A DNA stretch of 64,000 bases from Brachionus plicatilis (lineage: Eukaryota; Rotifera; Eurotatoria; Ploima; Brachionidae): positions 1-64,000 of the forward strand of contig QEOQ01000435.1 of the NCBI GenBank assembly GCA_010279815.1. The letters are read 5' to 3'. Position 1 is the stretch's first letter; each line of letters begins with the position of its first letter. The notes under the pieces were generated by a model that had not been told where the DNA came from, ran no database searches, and saw nothing but the letters and a program-made list of their open reading frames with translations. The translations under genes were made by a program, and so were the position numbers. Shown piece after piece: positions 19,601-28,297 of this stretch.

Positions 19601-20240
19601 TTTCACTTCTTATAACAAGTTCATCATCTTCAAATGGAATTAAGCGTCCAAATGCAATGTCCAAAGAATTTGGTTCAATGTGAGTATTGTTGTTTGTAAA
19701 ATACGATGTCAGATGTAAAAAAAATGTTTTAAATTCTTCAAAAAATACAGGATGTGAATGGTCAGGTTTGTTTATAATATTGTATCCTTCTGATGGAAAG
19801 ATTAGACAACGATTTTTAAATTCACAAACAATATTTTCGGAAATTCTTATGGAATTTGGAACTTTAAGAATAGATTCGTTTAAAATCACAAATAAATGTA
19901 AACCATTGTTAATTGATGATTCACTATAGAATTTGTTGTTTTTTTTTAAAAAATCAATTAGTTCACTAGTAACAAGTGAATGTTTTTCATTGTGGTCAAA
20001 ATCCAACATAAATTGTGTACATGGTGGACAATTTTTTTCAAAATTAATTTCAACCGCATTTACTTTTTGACTGTTTGTTTTGAAGAATTTTTTCTTTCCA
20101 CAATCCAAAAGTACAATTTCACCTGTTACAAATATATTTTTTTCACTACAGTTTGTCATAAAATTCCAATAATCCCTATAATTAACATTTAAAGACGACA
20201 AAGGTTGTTGTTGTTGTTGTTGTTGGGTTATAGAAGACAT
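16659..20240 (-). CDS. D5-like primase-helicase, 1193 aa
   Basis: An archaeo-eukaryotic primase-like N-terminal domain shows FMLDFDHN near residue 77 and INNGLHLFVIL near residue 110. A D5_N-type region follows. The superfamily 3 helicase has Walker A LLCGSRGKNGKSLF near residues 718-731, Walker B YFYLFDNETTM near 775, sensor FIFTTNRPLQY near 825 and LLDSAFLRRIV with the arginine finger. It is the central replication enzyme of NCLDVs. ATG at 20240 (MSSITQQQ, followed by a polyGln run) is preferred over an upstream TTG. This start codon is one base away from the divergent protease ATG. The C-terminus carries a Gln/Ser-rich insert near residue 1070. Confidence 0.95.
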   Translation of the reverse strand: MSSITQQQQQQQPLSSLNVNYRDYWNFMTNCSEKNIFVTGEIVLLDCGKKKFFKTNSQKVNAVEINFEKNCPPCTQFMLDFDHNEKHSLVTSELIDFLKKNNKFYSESSINNGLHLFVILNESILKVPNSIRISENIVCEFKNRCLIFPSEGYNIINKPDHSHPVFFEEFKTFFLHLTSYFTNNNTHIEPNSLDIAFGRLIPFEDDELVIRSENNHSNEEEEDEIETHEINKNDNLPSYCDNVVSKYFPEQSSKFGSSANLSELYFNRKRAILEFEISENFKNIVFVLNNNGNDDLKRASNFASLFKILTEFLKYRRDTQKLVFGTVHDFEIFIKWLLYIDDEYQLKYNQESMFAQLSTTKNWYDLTMCIGCMHHVWNNCSTVGSFGTFISVEYDFDQLYKIYRKITLRNSVGIGHTEEEERGEFEKILLKAEQWNYDIRTQEDHFVIFVYQIFASIQISDYLIGAFKNFSRLFLSRLTEMTTITFDESRQLSKSGTQNLLNYFRFVFFKLIIKNKRVLAVDIIEDYDRDRAIPCTYLIFENYYWLNLESYDNSIFSRLFPCSQNPKTIIKSICSIASKQGSSDNSVENTNLMTKTEINKKFKRWNMKLPFKNGVLDFGKNLGKKLLFRNYRPEDCIVKPIESNFDFFDKFPPKNDNVLLSLNNHQRYGPEFCFYYKSLFGITVSGGEMGPSNVINMLMLHINLCFGLFRNQISQTCTLLCGSRGKNGKSLFCQMIERCFTNTKVGEIEASTLFRDSSTEIGSSLVDKQEYFYLFDNETTMVHAEKFKKIVESGTVNTRRPYKQVSPFNFCLAHFIFTTNRPLQYTNNSDLALLDSAFLRRIVLFLFNNHFDSEHNLLSLNGFNITCDEVKDNICKGMMLFFIDCINVFQLHLLNDHVISKIPNYHLRVLSQPNYAPCDYLMSRFFFKDELVPSCWNREKFDEFGLQIKAEIILLNISTIIDHFWKEVVVTSERSFMKKKIGNLHSSQRHYNTLRDILNIPVQIMVGKQVSVKQKIWHEETRQMLQNNLGRVPIRINDEQVEFDESTEYRTSAKRLRPSLNYSTPQQQQPSSTNQKYKQNYYVTDILYKDCVLNFVNQNSEYANLTIRPSSFWWTHDQSLFGNRKNFVSDKEFVLASIPRDHIYTFRHEEFEELFYKHVSHILQEIPLDYENLFCVDNNYCSMGLEEYLKTLI

Positions 20241-20241
20241 T

Positions 20242-21306
20242 ATGAATGAAAGTGTTTTGTGGCACAATTTTGTTGAGTTTATAAAAGTAATACAAAAATC
20301 TAATTTAATTAAAAAAAATGAATCTAAACCACAACCTTATTTATACATACATATATCATTAATGGACCGATTTGTAATGGAATCCCAATACAATTCAAAT
20401 GACCAAAAAAGAAACGAATTGTTACATATACTCTTTTTTTTAATTCAACAAAGTCGCATGACATTTATTAGTGAATGTAGTATTTGTAATGCAGAAAAAT
20501 ATAATACAACCAATTATAATCGTATTCTTGATAAATTTCAAAATGTATTGTCTTCACATCGATCGTCTGTAGCAAATTTGTTGAATTCATTTTATCAAAT
20601 ACCATTTACATTGGCAAAACGTTTTTTAACACAATTTAAACCTCATTTGTATTTAACAGCTGGCTTGTATGCATTTGATTTGAATGCTTTAATAAATTTT
20701 AAACTTGACTACTTACAAAAAACAAAAAATCGTGCACTCGATTTTGTTTATTTGGGTATTTGTTATCCCAAACAAGAAGATTTTGTAGAATATGGTTGCA
20801 GATTGATTATTAATGAAATTGAAAATTATATTTTGAACAAAAAAATAAACAATGTTGGACTAATTAGTTCTGTGAATACCACAATTCAACCTGAACATTG
20901 GACAGCTTTTTTTATTAATATAGAACATGGTATTTTTTTTTATTACAATTCATTAGCACTACCAGAACAATGTGACAAAAAACTTTACAAGGCATTAAAA
21001 AAAAAAAAACGTTTTCAAAATTTGGACTATATACAAAATGATAATAGGCATCAACAAACAAATAATCTATGTGGTATTTTTGCTTCAAAATTTTTGTTAA
21101 ACATGGCATTATTTTGTGAATTTGGCAAGGAAACTAACGAAAATATAAAGAATTATTTTCTGAAACATTATAATATTAAAGACAATTTAGATATGGAAAT
21201 GGAAAGTGAGCAATGGAATTTTGCTTCTGTAACAAATAATGAATTTACATCTAATTCATTGTACACTCAAATTGACTATTTAAGTCCAATTTCCAAGATG
21301 AGTTGA
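20242..21306 (+). CDS. Adenain/Ulp1-like cysteine protease, 354 aa
   Basis: The catalytic order of the C5/C48/C63 cysteine protease group is present: PEHWTAFFIN with His about 219, FFYYNSLALP with Asn about 236, a Gln pair about 271-272 and NNLCGIFASKFLL with nucleophile Cys about 277. Length and the helical N-terminal 150 residues match the NCLDV virion-maturation proteases that process core polyproteins. The ATG at 20242 nearly touches the D5 ATG; MDRFVM at 20362 is an alternative. The FAR gene follows 29 bases downstream. Confidence 0.85.
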   Translation: MNESVLWHNFVEFIKVIQKSNLIKKNESKPQPYLYIHISLMDRFVMESQYNSNDQKRNELLHILFFLIQQSRMTFISECSICNAEKYNTTNYNRILDKFQNVLSSHRSSVANLLNSFYQIPFTLAKRFLTQFKPHLYLTAGLYAFDLNALINFKLDYLQKTKNRALDFVYLGICYPKQEDFVEYGCRLIINEIENYILNKKINNVGLISSVNTTIQPEHWTAFFINIEHGIFFYYNSLALPEQCDKKLYKALKKKKRFQNLDYIQNDNRHQQTNNLCGIFASKFLLNMALFCEFGKETNENIKNYFLKHYNIKDNLDMEMESEQWNFASVTNNEFTSNSLYTQIDYLSPISKMS

Positions 21307-21335
21307 ATAAAAAAAAAAAATATTAAGGTTATAGG

Positions 21336-23067
21336 ATGGCAAGCAAAATTTGTACCTTTTACAATTGTAAATCAGTTTTTATAACTGGAGTTACTGGTTT
21401 TTTGGGAAAAGTATTACTGGAAAAATTGTTATATAGTTGTCACGATATTGATAAAATTTATATCTTGATAAGAATCAAACAAAACAAATCAATCAATGAG
21501 CGTATTGATGAATTGATACAATCTAGAGTATTTTTTACAAAAATTATATTATTCAACAAATAAAATTGTGGTTTTTTTAGGTTTTTTGTAGACTTAATAA
21601 GGTTGATTATTTGAAAAAAATTGTTCCTATTGTGGGTAATTTAATTGAGCCAAATATGGGAATTTCAAATCAAGATTATAAAAATATAATCGATAATGTA
21701 TCTATTGTTTTTCACTTGGCAGCAACAGTTAGATTTGACGAACCATTAAAGTAATTCATTTTTTTAAAATTAAATAATACTAATATGATGTGTGTGTGTA
21801 TGTGTTGTAGAAATGCAACTTGTATGAATATTAATGGTACAAAAAAAATATTGGATATGTGTAAACAATTAAAACAACTTCAAGTTTTAATTCATATCAG
21901 TACAGCCTATGTAAATTGTGATTTAAAAAGTAATCAAGTCGATGTTGTACGTGAAAAAATTTATTTAAATGTACAAACAGATTGGTGTAATAGATTTTGT
22001 GAATCAGTAGATTGGATGAACAATGAATTAGTTGAAAAAATTACACCATTATTACTAAACAAAAAACCCAACACGTATACATTTACAAAAGCAATTGCTG
22101 AAGTGTTGGTGTATGATGAATGTAAAAAATTTAAAATTCCATGTTGTATTTTGAGACCATCGATAATAGTTGGGTCATGGAAAGAACCTGTTCCAGGTTG
22201 GATAGACAATTTTAATGGTCCAACATCATTAATTGCTGCAACTGGATCAGGACTGTTGAGATCAATGATTGCTAATGTTGATTTTATTGCAGATTTGATT
22301 CCTGTTGACATTGTTGTAAATAACATGATTGTTGCTGGATGGTATATGAGTGAATTGTCAAAAGATGTAAAAATTGTACATTGTACGTCTGGAAATCGTA
22401 ACAAATTTACCTGGAAAATGTTTCAAAATTATGCAACACCGTGTTTATTGAATTGTCCATTTGAAAATGTTTTTTTATTTCCAAATCCAACATTTACAAA
22501 TAATAAACTGGTAAAAAAAATAAAAAGTTATTTTGAACAAACCATACCAGCGTTTATAATCGATTTGTTTTTTAATTATTCAATTGTCAAATTAAACAAA
22601 CGTATAAAAAAAGTGGTTGACATTTTGGAATATTTTACAACAAATCAGTGGACATTTGAAAATACAAATTATTTGTTGATGCTCAATAGATTAAACCCAT
22701 CTGATAAAAATGTATACATCCACACTCACACTCAGTAGTTTTGTTTTTTTTTTGACACCAATTTTTAAAAAATTATTTTGAAGATGTTTGATTTTGATAT
22801 AATGAATATTGAATGGAAAACATTTATTGAAAATTATGTTTGGGGGACAAAAGTATATTTGATGAAAGAATCAGTAGAAAATATTGATTATTGCAAAAAA
22901 AAACTTGCAAAGTTTGTATCATGTTATAATGTATTAATATATTAATTATTTTTTTTTACAACAAAATTAGAATTGGATATTTACAACAAATGGTCAAATG
23001 GATTAGTATTATTTCATTCGTTTTTATTTGTATTTTAAAAATAAAAAAACATCACATTTTAATATAA
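21336..23067 (+). CDS. FAR1-like: Fatty acyl-CoA reductase (FAR), five exons
   Basis: Exons 21336-21527, 21581-21750, 21811-22711, 22784-22911 and 22971-23067 give 496 codons without a break. The four introns (53, 60, 72, 59 bases) are GT-AG and AT-rich, in phases 0, 2, 0, 2. Protein features are those of animal FARs: nucleotide-binding VFITGVTGFLGKVLLEKLL near the N-terminus, VFHLAATVRFDEPLK, HISTAYVNC, catalytic YTFTK motif, LRPSIIVGSWKEPVPGWIDN, then the FAR_C/sterile domain (NIEWKTFIENYVWGTKVYL) and a C-terminal membrane helix (WISIISFVFICIL). FAR reduces acyl-CoA to fatty alcohol with NADPH, at the peroxisome or ER, for wax and ether lipids. Length equals the family norm (495 aa). The desaturase gene follows directly. 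Confidence 0.93.
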
Positions 23068-23105
23068 TTTTGTAATTTGTTTTTATGTTTTTTTTATAAA
23101 TAAAA

Positions 23106-23946
23106 ATGATTAAACATACAAGTATTAAAAAAATTTTTGAATTTTTTTTTATTATTGTGTCATTTACTCTTATATTATTTAATCTCTATTTTTTTTTAAT
23201 TTACATCAATATCAATAATTGGTTATTTATTACCACAACAGCTAGTAAGTTTTTTTTTAAAAAAACTAAACAATTGTCTAATCAATTAAATAAAGTTTGT
23301 AGTATATTGACAGCAGATTTTGTAAGTGGAATTGTACACTGGATTGCTGATTCTTACGGATCGGTACACATGTACTTGATAGGTAATCATTTTCTCAGAA
23401 ATTTCCGTGAACATCATATTAATCCAACAGCAATAACAGGACACGATTTTTTAGAAACTAATGGTGATAATTTTGCCATAATTATACCACTTCTTTGTTA
23501 CTTAGCTTATCAAAATTTTTTAATTCAGTTGACCAACTAATACGATACTACAATTGGCACATGTATTTGTTTTTATTTTCTTTATTTGTATCATTGACTA
23601 ATCAAGTAAGATTTAAAAAAATTAATAATTCAATAAATTTTTTTTTTTTTAAAAGTTTCACAAGTGGTCCCATACTTTTTTTGGTTTGCCTTGGTTCATA
23701 TCTATTCTCCAAGATGTACATATAATTTTGCCAAAAAATAATCATCGATTACACCACATATCACCAAATGATACATATTTTTGTATAACTACTGGATGGT
23801 TAAACTATCCATTGGAATATATTAAATTTTGGTATAATATGGAAAAGATTATATTTAAATTGAGTGGTGTTAAGCCAAGACTTGAGGATACTATTTATGG
23901 AAAAAAAAAATTAATTAAAAACAAAAATTCAATTCCAACATCCTAA
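23106..23946 (+). CDS. PEDS1-like: Plasmanylethanolamine desaturase (TMEM189/Kua family), one intron and a frame change
   Basis: Exons 23106-23605 and 23656-23946, intron 50 bases (GTAAGA...AAAG, phase 0). Family hallmarks: ADFVSGIVHWIADSYGS (Thr/Ser pattern), NFREHHINPTAITGHDFLETNGDN, HKWSHTFFGLP, LPKNNHRLHHISPNDTYFCITTGWLNYPLE. The His clusters are the di-metal ligands that insert the vinyl-ether double bond of plasmalogens in the ER. Two N-terminal membrane segments precede them. In the T run near 23512-23518 the frame shifts by one base; one missing T would explain this and makes the exon sum divisible by three. Unless that is a sequence error the gene is broken after about 136 residues. 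It starts 38 bases after FAR. Confidence 0.9.
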
Positions 23947-24008
23947 TCATGTAGACTATTTTGTGTAATAAAAATAATTTTTGAAATAAATTTTATTAAA
24001 AGCAATGT

Positions 24009-24266
24009 TTAATTTATTACTATTAGTGAATCATTATATCTAAACAACTGATGTGCTACGTGATTGTGATTCGGATTAAACAAATAATTCCACTTGTACT
24101 TTGAAATTAAATTGTGTTTATTTAAAAATTGATCAAATACTTGTGAACTACAATAAAAATGTCGAATAGCTGTTGATGTGATTGGTTTTGCTTCAATTTC
24201 AATTGAATTAAAATGTAAAACAATAAACATTAAAATAATAATTGAACATCTAATTTTGGTTTTCAT
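24009..24266 (-). CDS. Small secreted protein, 85 aa
   Basis: A clear signal peptide (CSIIILMFIVLHF, likely cleavage after EIEAK region near residue 27) is followed by about 58 residues with one Cys and several His/Asn. Family not recognised. A TATAAATA box lies 34 bases upstream, supporting expression. Secretion suggests interaction with host tissue or extracellular signalling (inference). Confidence 0.6.
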   Translation of the reverse strand: MKTKIRCSIIILMFIVLHFNSIEIEAKPITSTAIRHFYCSSQVFDQFLNKHNLISKYKWNYLFNPNHNHVAHQLFRYNDSLIVIN

Positions 24267-24299
24267 TTTACTTATTTGAATTTTTAAATGATTAGCTAG

Positions 24300-24307
24300 T
24301 ATTTATA
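24300..24307 (-). promoter_or_regulatory. TATA-like box of the small secreted protein
   Basis: TATAAATA on the minus strand, 34 bases upstream of the ATG at 24266. Confidence 0.55.
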
Positions 24308-24434
24308 TGGTTTTTTTACACATGTTTCAAAAAAAATTTGATATAAATAATTGTTTGATTATTCAAAAAAAACAACAAAAATTAAATACTTGTCTCATGT
24401 AAACCACGTTAAATACAAACCATAATTTTTTTTC

Positions 24435-24831
24435 AAATGAACAAGTATGACGTATTTTTTATGTCAATGCATCTTAACACTTGTCAAATGAACAAGTTTG
24501 ACGTAATTTAATAGTTGAAGCAACGTTATGTGTAAAAGTATGGAGACATCATAAGACAGTTTGGTGCTGTGAGCAGCACAATTCTTTTTATCACATTTAA
24601 AAAAAAACCAAAAAAAAAATATTTTTAAAATTTGGAGCAAGTTTTGAAAAAAAGTTTCAATTTTTACTTGTTCATTTCGGAGAAGTGCAAGTGCTTCAAC
24701 ATAAAAAAAACGTCATACTTGTTCATTTCAGAGAAGTGCAAGTGCTTCAACATAAAAAAAACGTCATACTTGTTCATTTCGGAGAAGTGCAAGTGCTTCA
24801 ACATAAAAAAAACGTCATACTTGTTCATTTA
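24435..24831. repeat. hr-like repeat block, copy 2
   Basis: Two direct 51-bp units start at 24435 and 24486; reverse-orientation units start at 24666, 24717, 24768 and 24819. The core between them, including the hairpin at 24564-24579, is almost base-for-base identical to copy 1, indicating recent duplication or ongoing homogenisation. Both blocks have the same orientation and enclose about 23.6 kb. The flanking 24832-24967 is AT-rich without a gene. Confidence 0.9.
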
Positions 24832-24967
24832 AGAAATTAATGCATGTATATTTTAACTTTAAAACGACATTAATTTAGTCTTTTTTTTTTTTTCTCTTTT
24901 TTAATATTAAAATGCTTGTCAAATGATTTAATAATACACAAAATCAAAATTAGATATACAAATTTGA

Positions 24968-25819
24968 TTATTTTATTTTTAAAAAATTAATAGTTAAACC
25001 ACAAGATAACAAAATTTGATCGTTCAATTTTAAAAAATTAATTGAAAAAAATCTATCTGTCTTGAAAACACGTTTTCCATTTTCGTCCCAAATATCTATT
25101 AAATCATCAGCATAGCATGCTATAACATAATTTGAAATTGATGAAATAGAATTTAAAAATGTACGTTTTAATTGATTATCTTGATTGTTTGATACTTTAA
25201 ATTCAAGGCTAGATATATTTAGTTTGTTCCATGTTATTAATCCACACTTGTGAGCAATAATTATAAAATCATTATTAAATATAATTGATTGTATACTTGT
25301 GTCAAACTTTTTAGATTCCAACAATTCATTATATTCGTTTAGTTCAACATTACATTTGTAGATATCAAGTTTATTTAATGACCATGTAAATAATAATTTT
25401 TTTTCATTCCAAAATACAACATTTTTATAATTTGACAAATCATAATTTAATTTTGTTTTTGTAACTGAGTCTCCATTGTACAAATGATTATCATACAATA
25501 CTAAATTTGTTTTTTCAATTAATACCATATTTTGATCTAATTCAATGTCCCACATTTTTATAAATTCAATGTTTCCATCAAACTCAACTTTGAATAAACT
25601 AATGGTTGTCTCATTTCGTGAAAATAAACAATTCCATTTAGATATGTATAATAATTGTAAACTTTTAAAATAATATTCTTTTTCGAGTTTACCATCTGAA
25701 TTGCATAATTTGATTGTAAACAAATCCCTATACAAAAATTTGTTGTTTTTTAAACAAACAACTTGAAAGATAAGACTATCCGTTGGAAATTTATTTAAAC
25801 AGTCGAATATTTGCAACAT
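24968..25819 (-). CDS. Beta-propeller-like protein, 283 aa
   Basis: Alternating short beta strands with Trp/Asp turns (ISLFKVEFDGNIEFIKMWDI, CGLITWNKLNISSLEF, YADDLIDIWDENGKRVFKTD) suggest degenerate WD40-like blades. No catalytic motif or signal peptide is seen. It is one of several propeller-type proteins in the window and may be a protein-interaction module. Divergent from the gene at 25914. Confidence 0.6.
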   Translation of the reverse strand: MLQIFDCLNKFPTDSLIFQVVCLKNNKFLYRDLFTIKLCNSDGKLEKEYYFKSLQLLYISKWNCLFSRNETTISLFKVEFDGNIEFIKMWDIELDQNMVLIEKTNLVLYDNHLYNGDSVTKTKLNYDLSNYKNVVFWNEKKLLFTWSLNKLDIYKCNVELNEYNELLESKKFDTSIQSIIFNNDFIIIAHKCGLITWNKLNISSLEFKVSNNQDNQLKRTFLNSISSISNYVIACYADDLIDIWDENGKRVFKTDRFFSINFLKLNDQILLSCGLTINFLKIK

Positions 25820-25913
25820 TATTTTAATATGTTTTGTGTTTTTTTTTTAATTTGACAAAAAATATCTATATATATGAATGTTGTTTAAATAAAAAAAAAA
25901 AAATGTCAAGATT

Positions 25914-27272
25914 ATGAATAAGATTCCATCTAGACTTCAAAATTTGTCAACAATAGAAATAATAAAAGTTGCAAACAACAATAACAATTTTAAACCATTA
26001 CGTAGTTTATTTGAAAATATTAAACATTTTGAATATTCACCAGAATATCTAACCAATGTCAATGATTTATTATTAAAGTTTTTAAATATTAGTCTCGACA
26101 ATATATTTGAATACAATGAATTAAATGAATTTTTCAAAACACGTTTACCAAATTATTTACCTCTTTTTTTAAAATTTTTGTCATTTTCAATTGAAACTAA
26201 CACATTAGATACTTTCAACTATTTGCCAATTGAATATATTAGTCAAACAAAAATGGAACGATACAAATCAAACTATTTCCTAGTTGGTACATCATATTTG
26301 TTTAGAATTATATTAAAAAAAGATTACAAAGGATCTGTATTAATTATAAAAAATAACAATAACAAGTTATACAAATTTAGTATGCCGTTTAATTTTAATG
26401 ATAATTTTTTTTTTTCAAAAAAACCATTTTCTTCATGTAATTTTGTATATGCAGAACCTAGCTATATTGTTATTGAGATACCTTATGAACATAAGGATGT
26501 GTATAATTATTCTATATCTACTCGAGGTGACTGGTTTAAACTTTCACTTGAAGATGGTACACAATTTAATATTATGGAAGCATTTAATAAAACGATTAGA
26601 AAACGAAATGTCATGTTATTTAATACTTTAGGTGTTTGTTTGCAAAATGTTAAAAAAAAAATGTCAAAAATTATTAATTACAATGAAAACTTTATTATTA
26701 TAACAGGAAATATAATGTTTAACAAAAAAACTTCAATTGCATGTTTTTATGAATATTGTGTTGAAAAACATTTATTAGTTAAAATACGGTTTTTTGCTTA
26801 TTTACACAATCATGAATGGAATTTAGATATCGAAGCACAACAAGTATTTTTTGAACATGAAGAATATTTGTTAAATAAAGTATTCATGAGATATTATCTT
26901 ACAAATAACATGATTATTTTTGTATGGTGTTTTGAAAAAGACGAACATGAAAATCAATTAAATCAAAAATTATTTATATACAAATATGATGATTCTAAAA
27001 ATATATTTGTGCATAAATTAACATTTGATTTAAATAATATTATTTCATTTCATCAATTTTTCCAAAAAATTAATCATAATGTTTATCGTGGTGTTTGTAT
27101 AGGAATCGACAAAAATTATTACATCTGTTGGGTTTACTTGCTTAAAGAACAGTTTAAAGTATACTTGATTCCTGCATTAAATTATGGATCTGATAATATG
27201 TTACACAAAATACCACTTGAATTAAATACATTTTTAGATTCAAATGGAACATTGTATAAATGTAATCTTTAA
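25914..27272 (+). CDS. Unknown protein, paralogue of the 28298 gene, 452 aa
   Basis: Family not recognised, but it is clearly paralogous with 28298-29749. Shared features in order: an N-terminal helical segment with ANNNNN, a central block with SKKPFSSCNFVYAEPSYIVIE, TGNIMFNKKTSIACFYE, WNLDIEAQQVFF, and a C-terminal part GVCIGIDKNYYICWVYL ending HKIPLELNTFLDSNG. The C-terminal two thirds look like a divergent propeller. Located between a propeller gene and DNA ligase. Confidence 0.7.
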   Translation: MNKIPSRLQNLSTIEIIKVANNNNNFKPLRSLFENIKHFEYSPEYLTNVNDLLLKFLNISLDNIFEYNELNEFFKTRLPNYLPLFLKFLSFSIETNTLDTFNYLPIEYISQTKMERYKSNYFLVGTSYLFRIILKKDYKGSVLIIKNNNNKLYKFSMPFNFNDNFFFSKKPFSSCNFVYAEPSYIVIEIPYEHKDVYNYSISTRGDWFKLSLEDGTQFNIMEAFNKTIRKRNVMLFNTLGVCLQNVKKKMSKIINYNENFIIITGNIMFNKKTSIACFYEYCVEKHLLVKIRFFAYLHNHEWNLDIEAQQVFFEHEEYLLNKVFMRYYLTNNMIIFVWCFEKDEHENQLNQKLFIYKYDDSKNIFVHKLTFDLNNIISFHQFFQKINHNVYRGVCIGIDKNYYICWVYLLKEQFKVYLIPALNYGSDNMLHKIPLELNTFLDSNGTLYKCNL

Positions 27273-27321
27273 AATTATAAAATTGGTATTTTTTTACAAA
27301 TACAACAATATTGTACGTTTA

Positions 27322-28161
27322 TTAGCTACTATAAGGTCTCATATAAACAGGAAACCGAGGTTTTCCACTTTTTTGCAACTCTTGAAATTTTATTGTTATT
27401 GTGGATCCTTTTTTGAATTTGAGTGGAAGTTTTCGATCATCGTCACTAAATCCTGTTCCAACTTTAAATGTACCGACCCATTTCAACTTTTTATCTTTCC
27501 ACTCAACAATTAAATAACCAAGCATATTTTTGTACTTTCCATTACCATATTCAAAATCTCTAACTATAACTTCATCGTCTAAATGGTCCTTTAATTTGAG
27601 AAGAAAACGACTTCGTTTTTGTTCATAAAAACTATTTGGACCTCGTAACATTGAACCTTCGTATCCATCTTTCACAAATTTTTTGTGAATTTTACGTAAA
27701 TGTTGAAGAGATTCTACACGGGTTTGTTTTACTAATTTTACATTTTTTTTAAATTTTGAAATTAGTTTAACTAGAAGTTTATAACGTTCATGAAATGGTT
27801 TTTTAATCAAAGGCAAGTCAAAAACACAATATTCAAGGGTTTTCCATTGTTCATCAAGTGTATTTTTTGAAGGAGATTTTGTACGACGTATAAAACCAAG
27901 TTTATCAAATCCATCTGGATGATAAATTTCACCATCTAATAGTGTATTGATGGGTAAATTTTTTGTTAAATTTTCAATAAACCATTTGGGTACACATTTT
28001 AAGGTAATGTTGTTTCGTGAAAAAAATATTGGTTTTTGGGGATGATTGTAGAAGAGACAACGATAGCCATCTAGTTTTTCTGAAACTAACATTCCAACAG
28101 GATTGATGGATTCATTCCAAGTTTTTGCAAGCATGGGTTTAAACTTTTTAAAATCAATCAT
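27322..28161 (-). CDS. ATP-dependent DNA ligase, minimal type, 279 aa
   Basis: Adenylation motif I SEKLDGYRC with nucleophile Lys near residue 29, motif III LLDGEIYHPDGF, motif IV DGYEGSMLRGP, motif V FLLKLKDHLDDEV, and the OB-domain stretch GTGFSDDDR ending SGKPRFPVYMRP. The enzyme seals nicks using ATP. At 279 aa it has only the adenylation and OB domains, like small phage and viral ligases, without the DNA-binding domain of cellular LIG1/LIG3. ATG at 28161 (MIDFKKF) is chosen over an upstream GTG. Confidence 0.92.
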   Translation of the reverse strand: MIDFKKFKPMLAKTWNESINPVGMLVSEKLDGYRCLFYNHPQKPIFFSRNNITLKCVPKWFIENLTKNLPINTLLDGEIYHPDGFDKLGFIRRTKSPSKNTLDEQWKTLEYCVFDLPLIKKPFHERYKLLVKLISKFKKNVKLVKQTRVESLQHLRKIHKKFVKDGYEGSMLRGPNSFYEQKRSRFLLKLKDHLDDEVIVRDFEYGNGKYKNMLGYLIVEWKDKKLKWVGTFKVGTGFSDDDRKLPLKFKKGSTITIKFQELQKSGKPRFPVYMRPYSS

Positions 28162-28297
28162 TGTCACATTTTGTTTTTAAAAAGTTTGAAAACACAAGTG
28201 AAATTATTCTAAATTTATTTATGTAGGCGTGTAGGTGTTTTGTCAATAAATTTGTATAAAATGTAAAATTTTATTTTTTATTCAAAAAAAAAAAAAA

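Noticed and set aside
22240..22404. Antisense frame inside FAR (21961-22404)
   Set aside because: It is a shadow of the conserved FAR coding exon.
23095..23102. TATAAATA just before the PEDS1 start
   Set aside because: It ends 3 bases before the ATG, too close to act as a normal TATA box; probably chance in AT-rich sequence.
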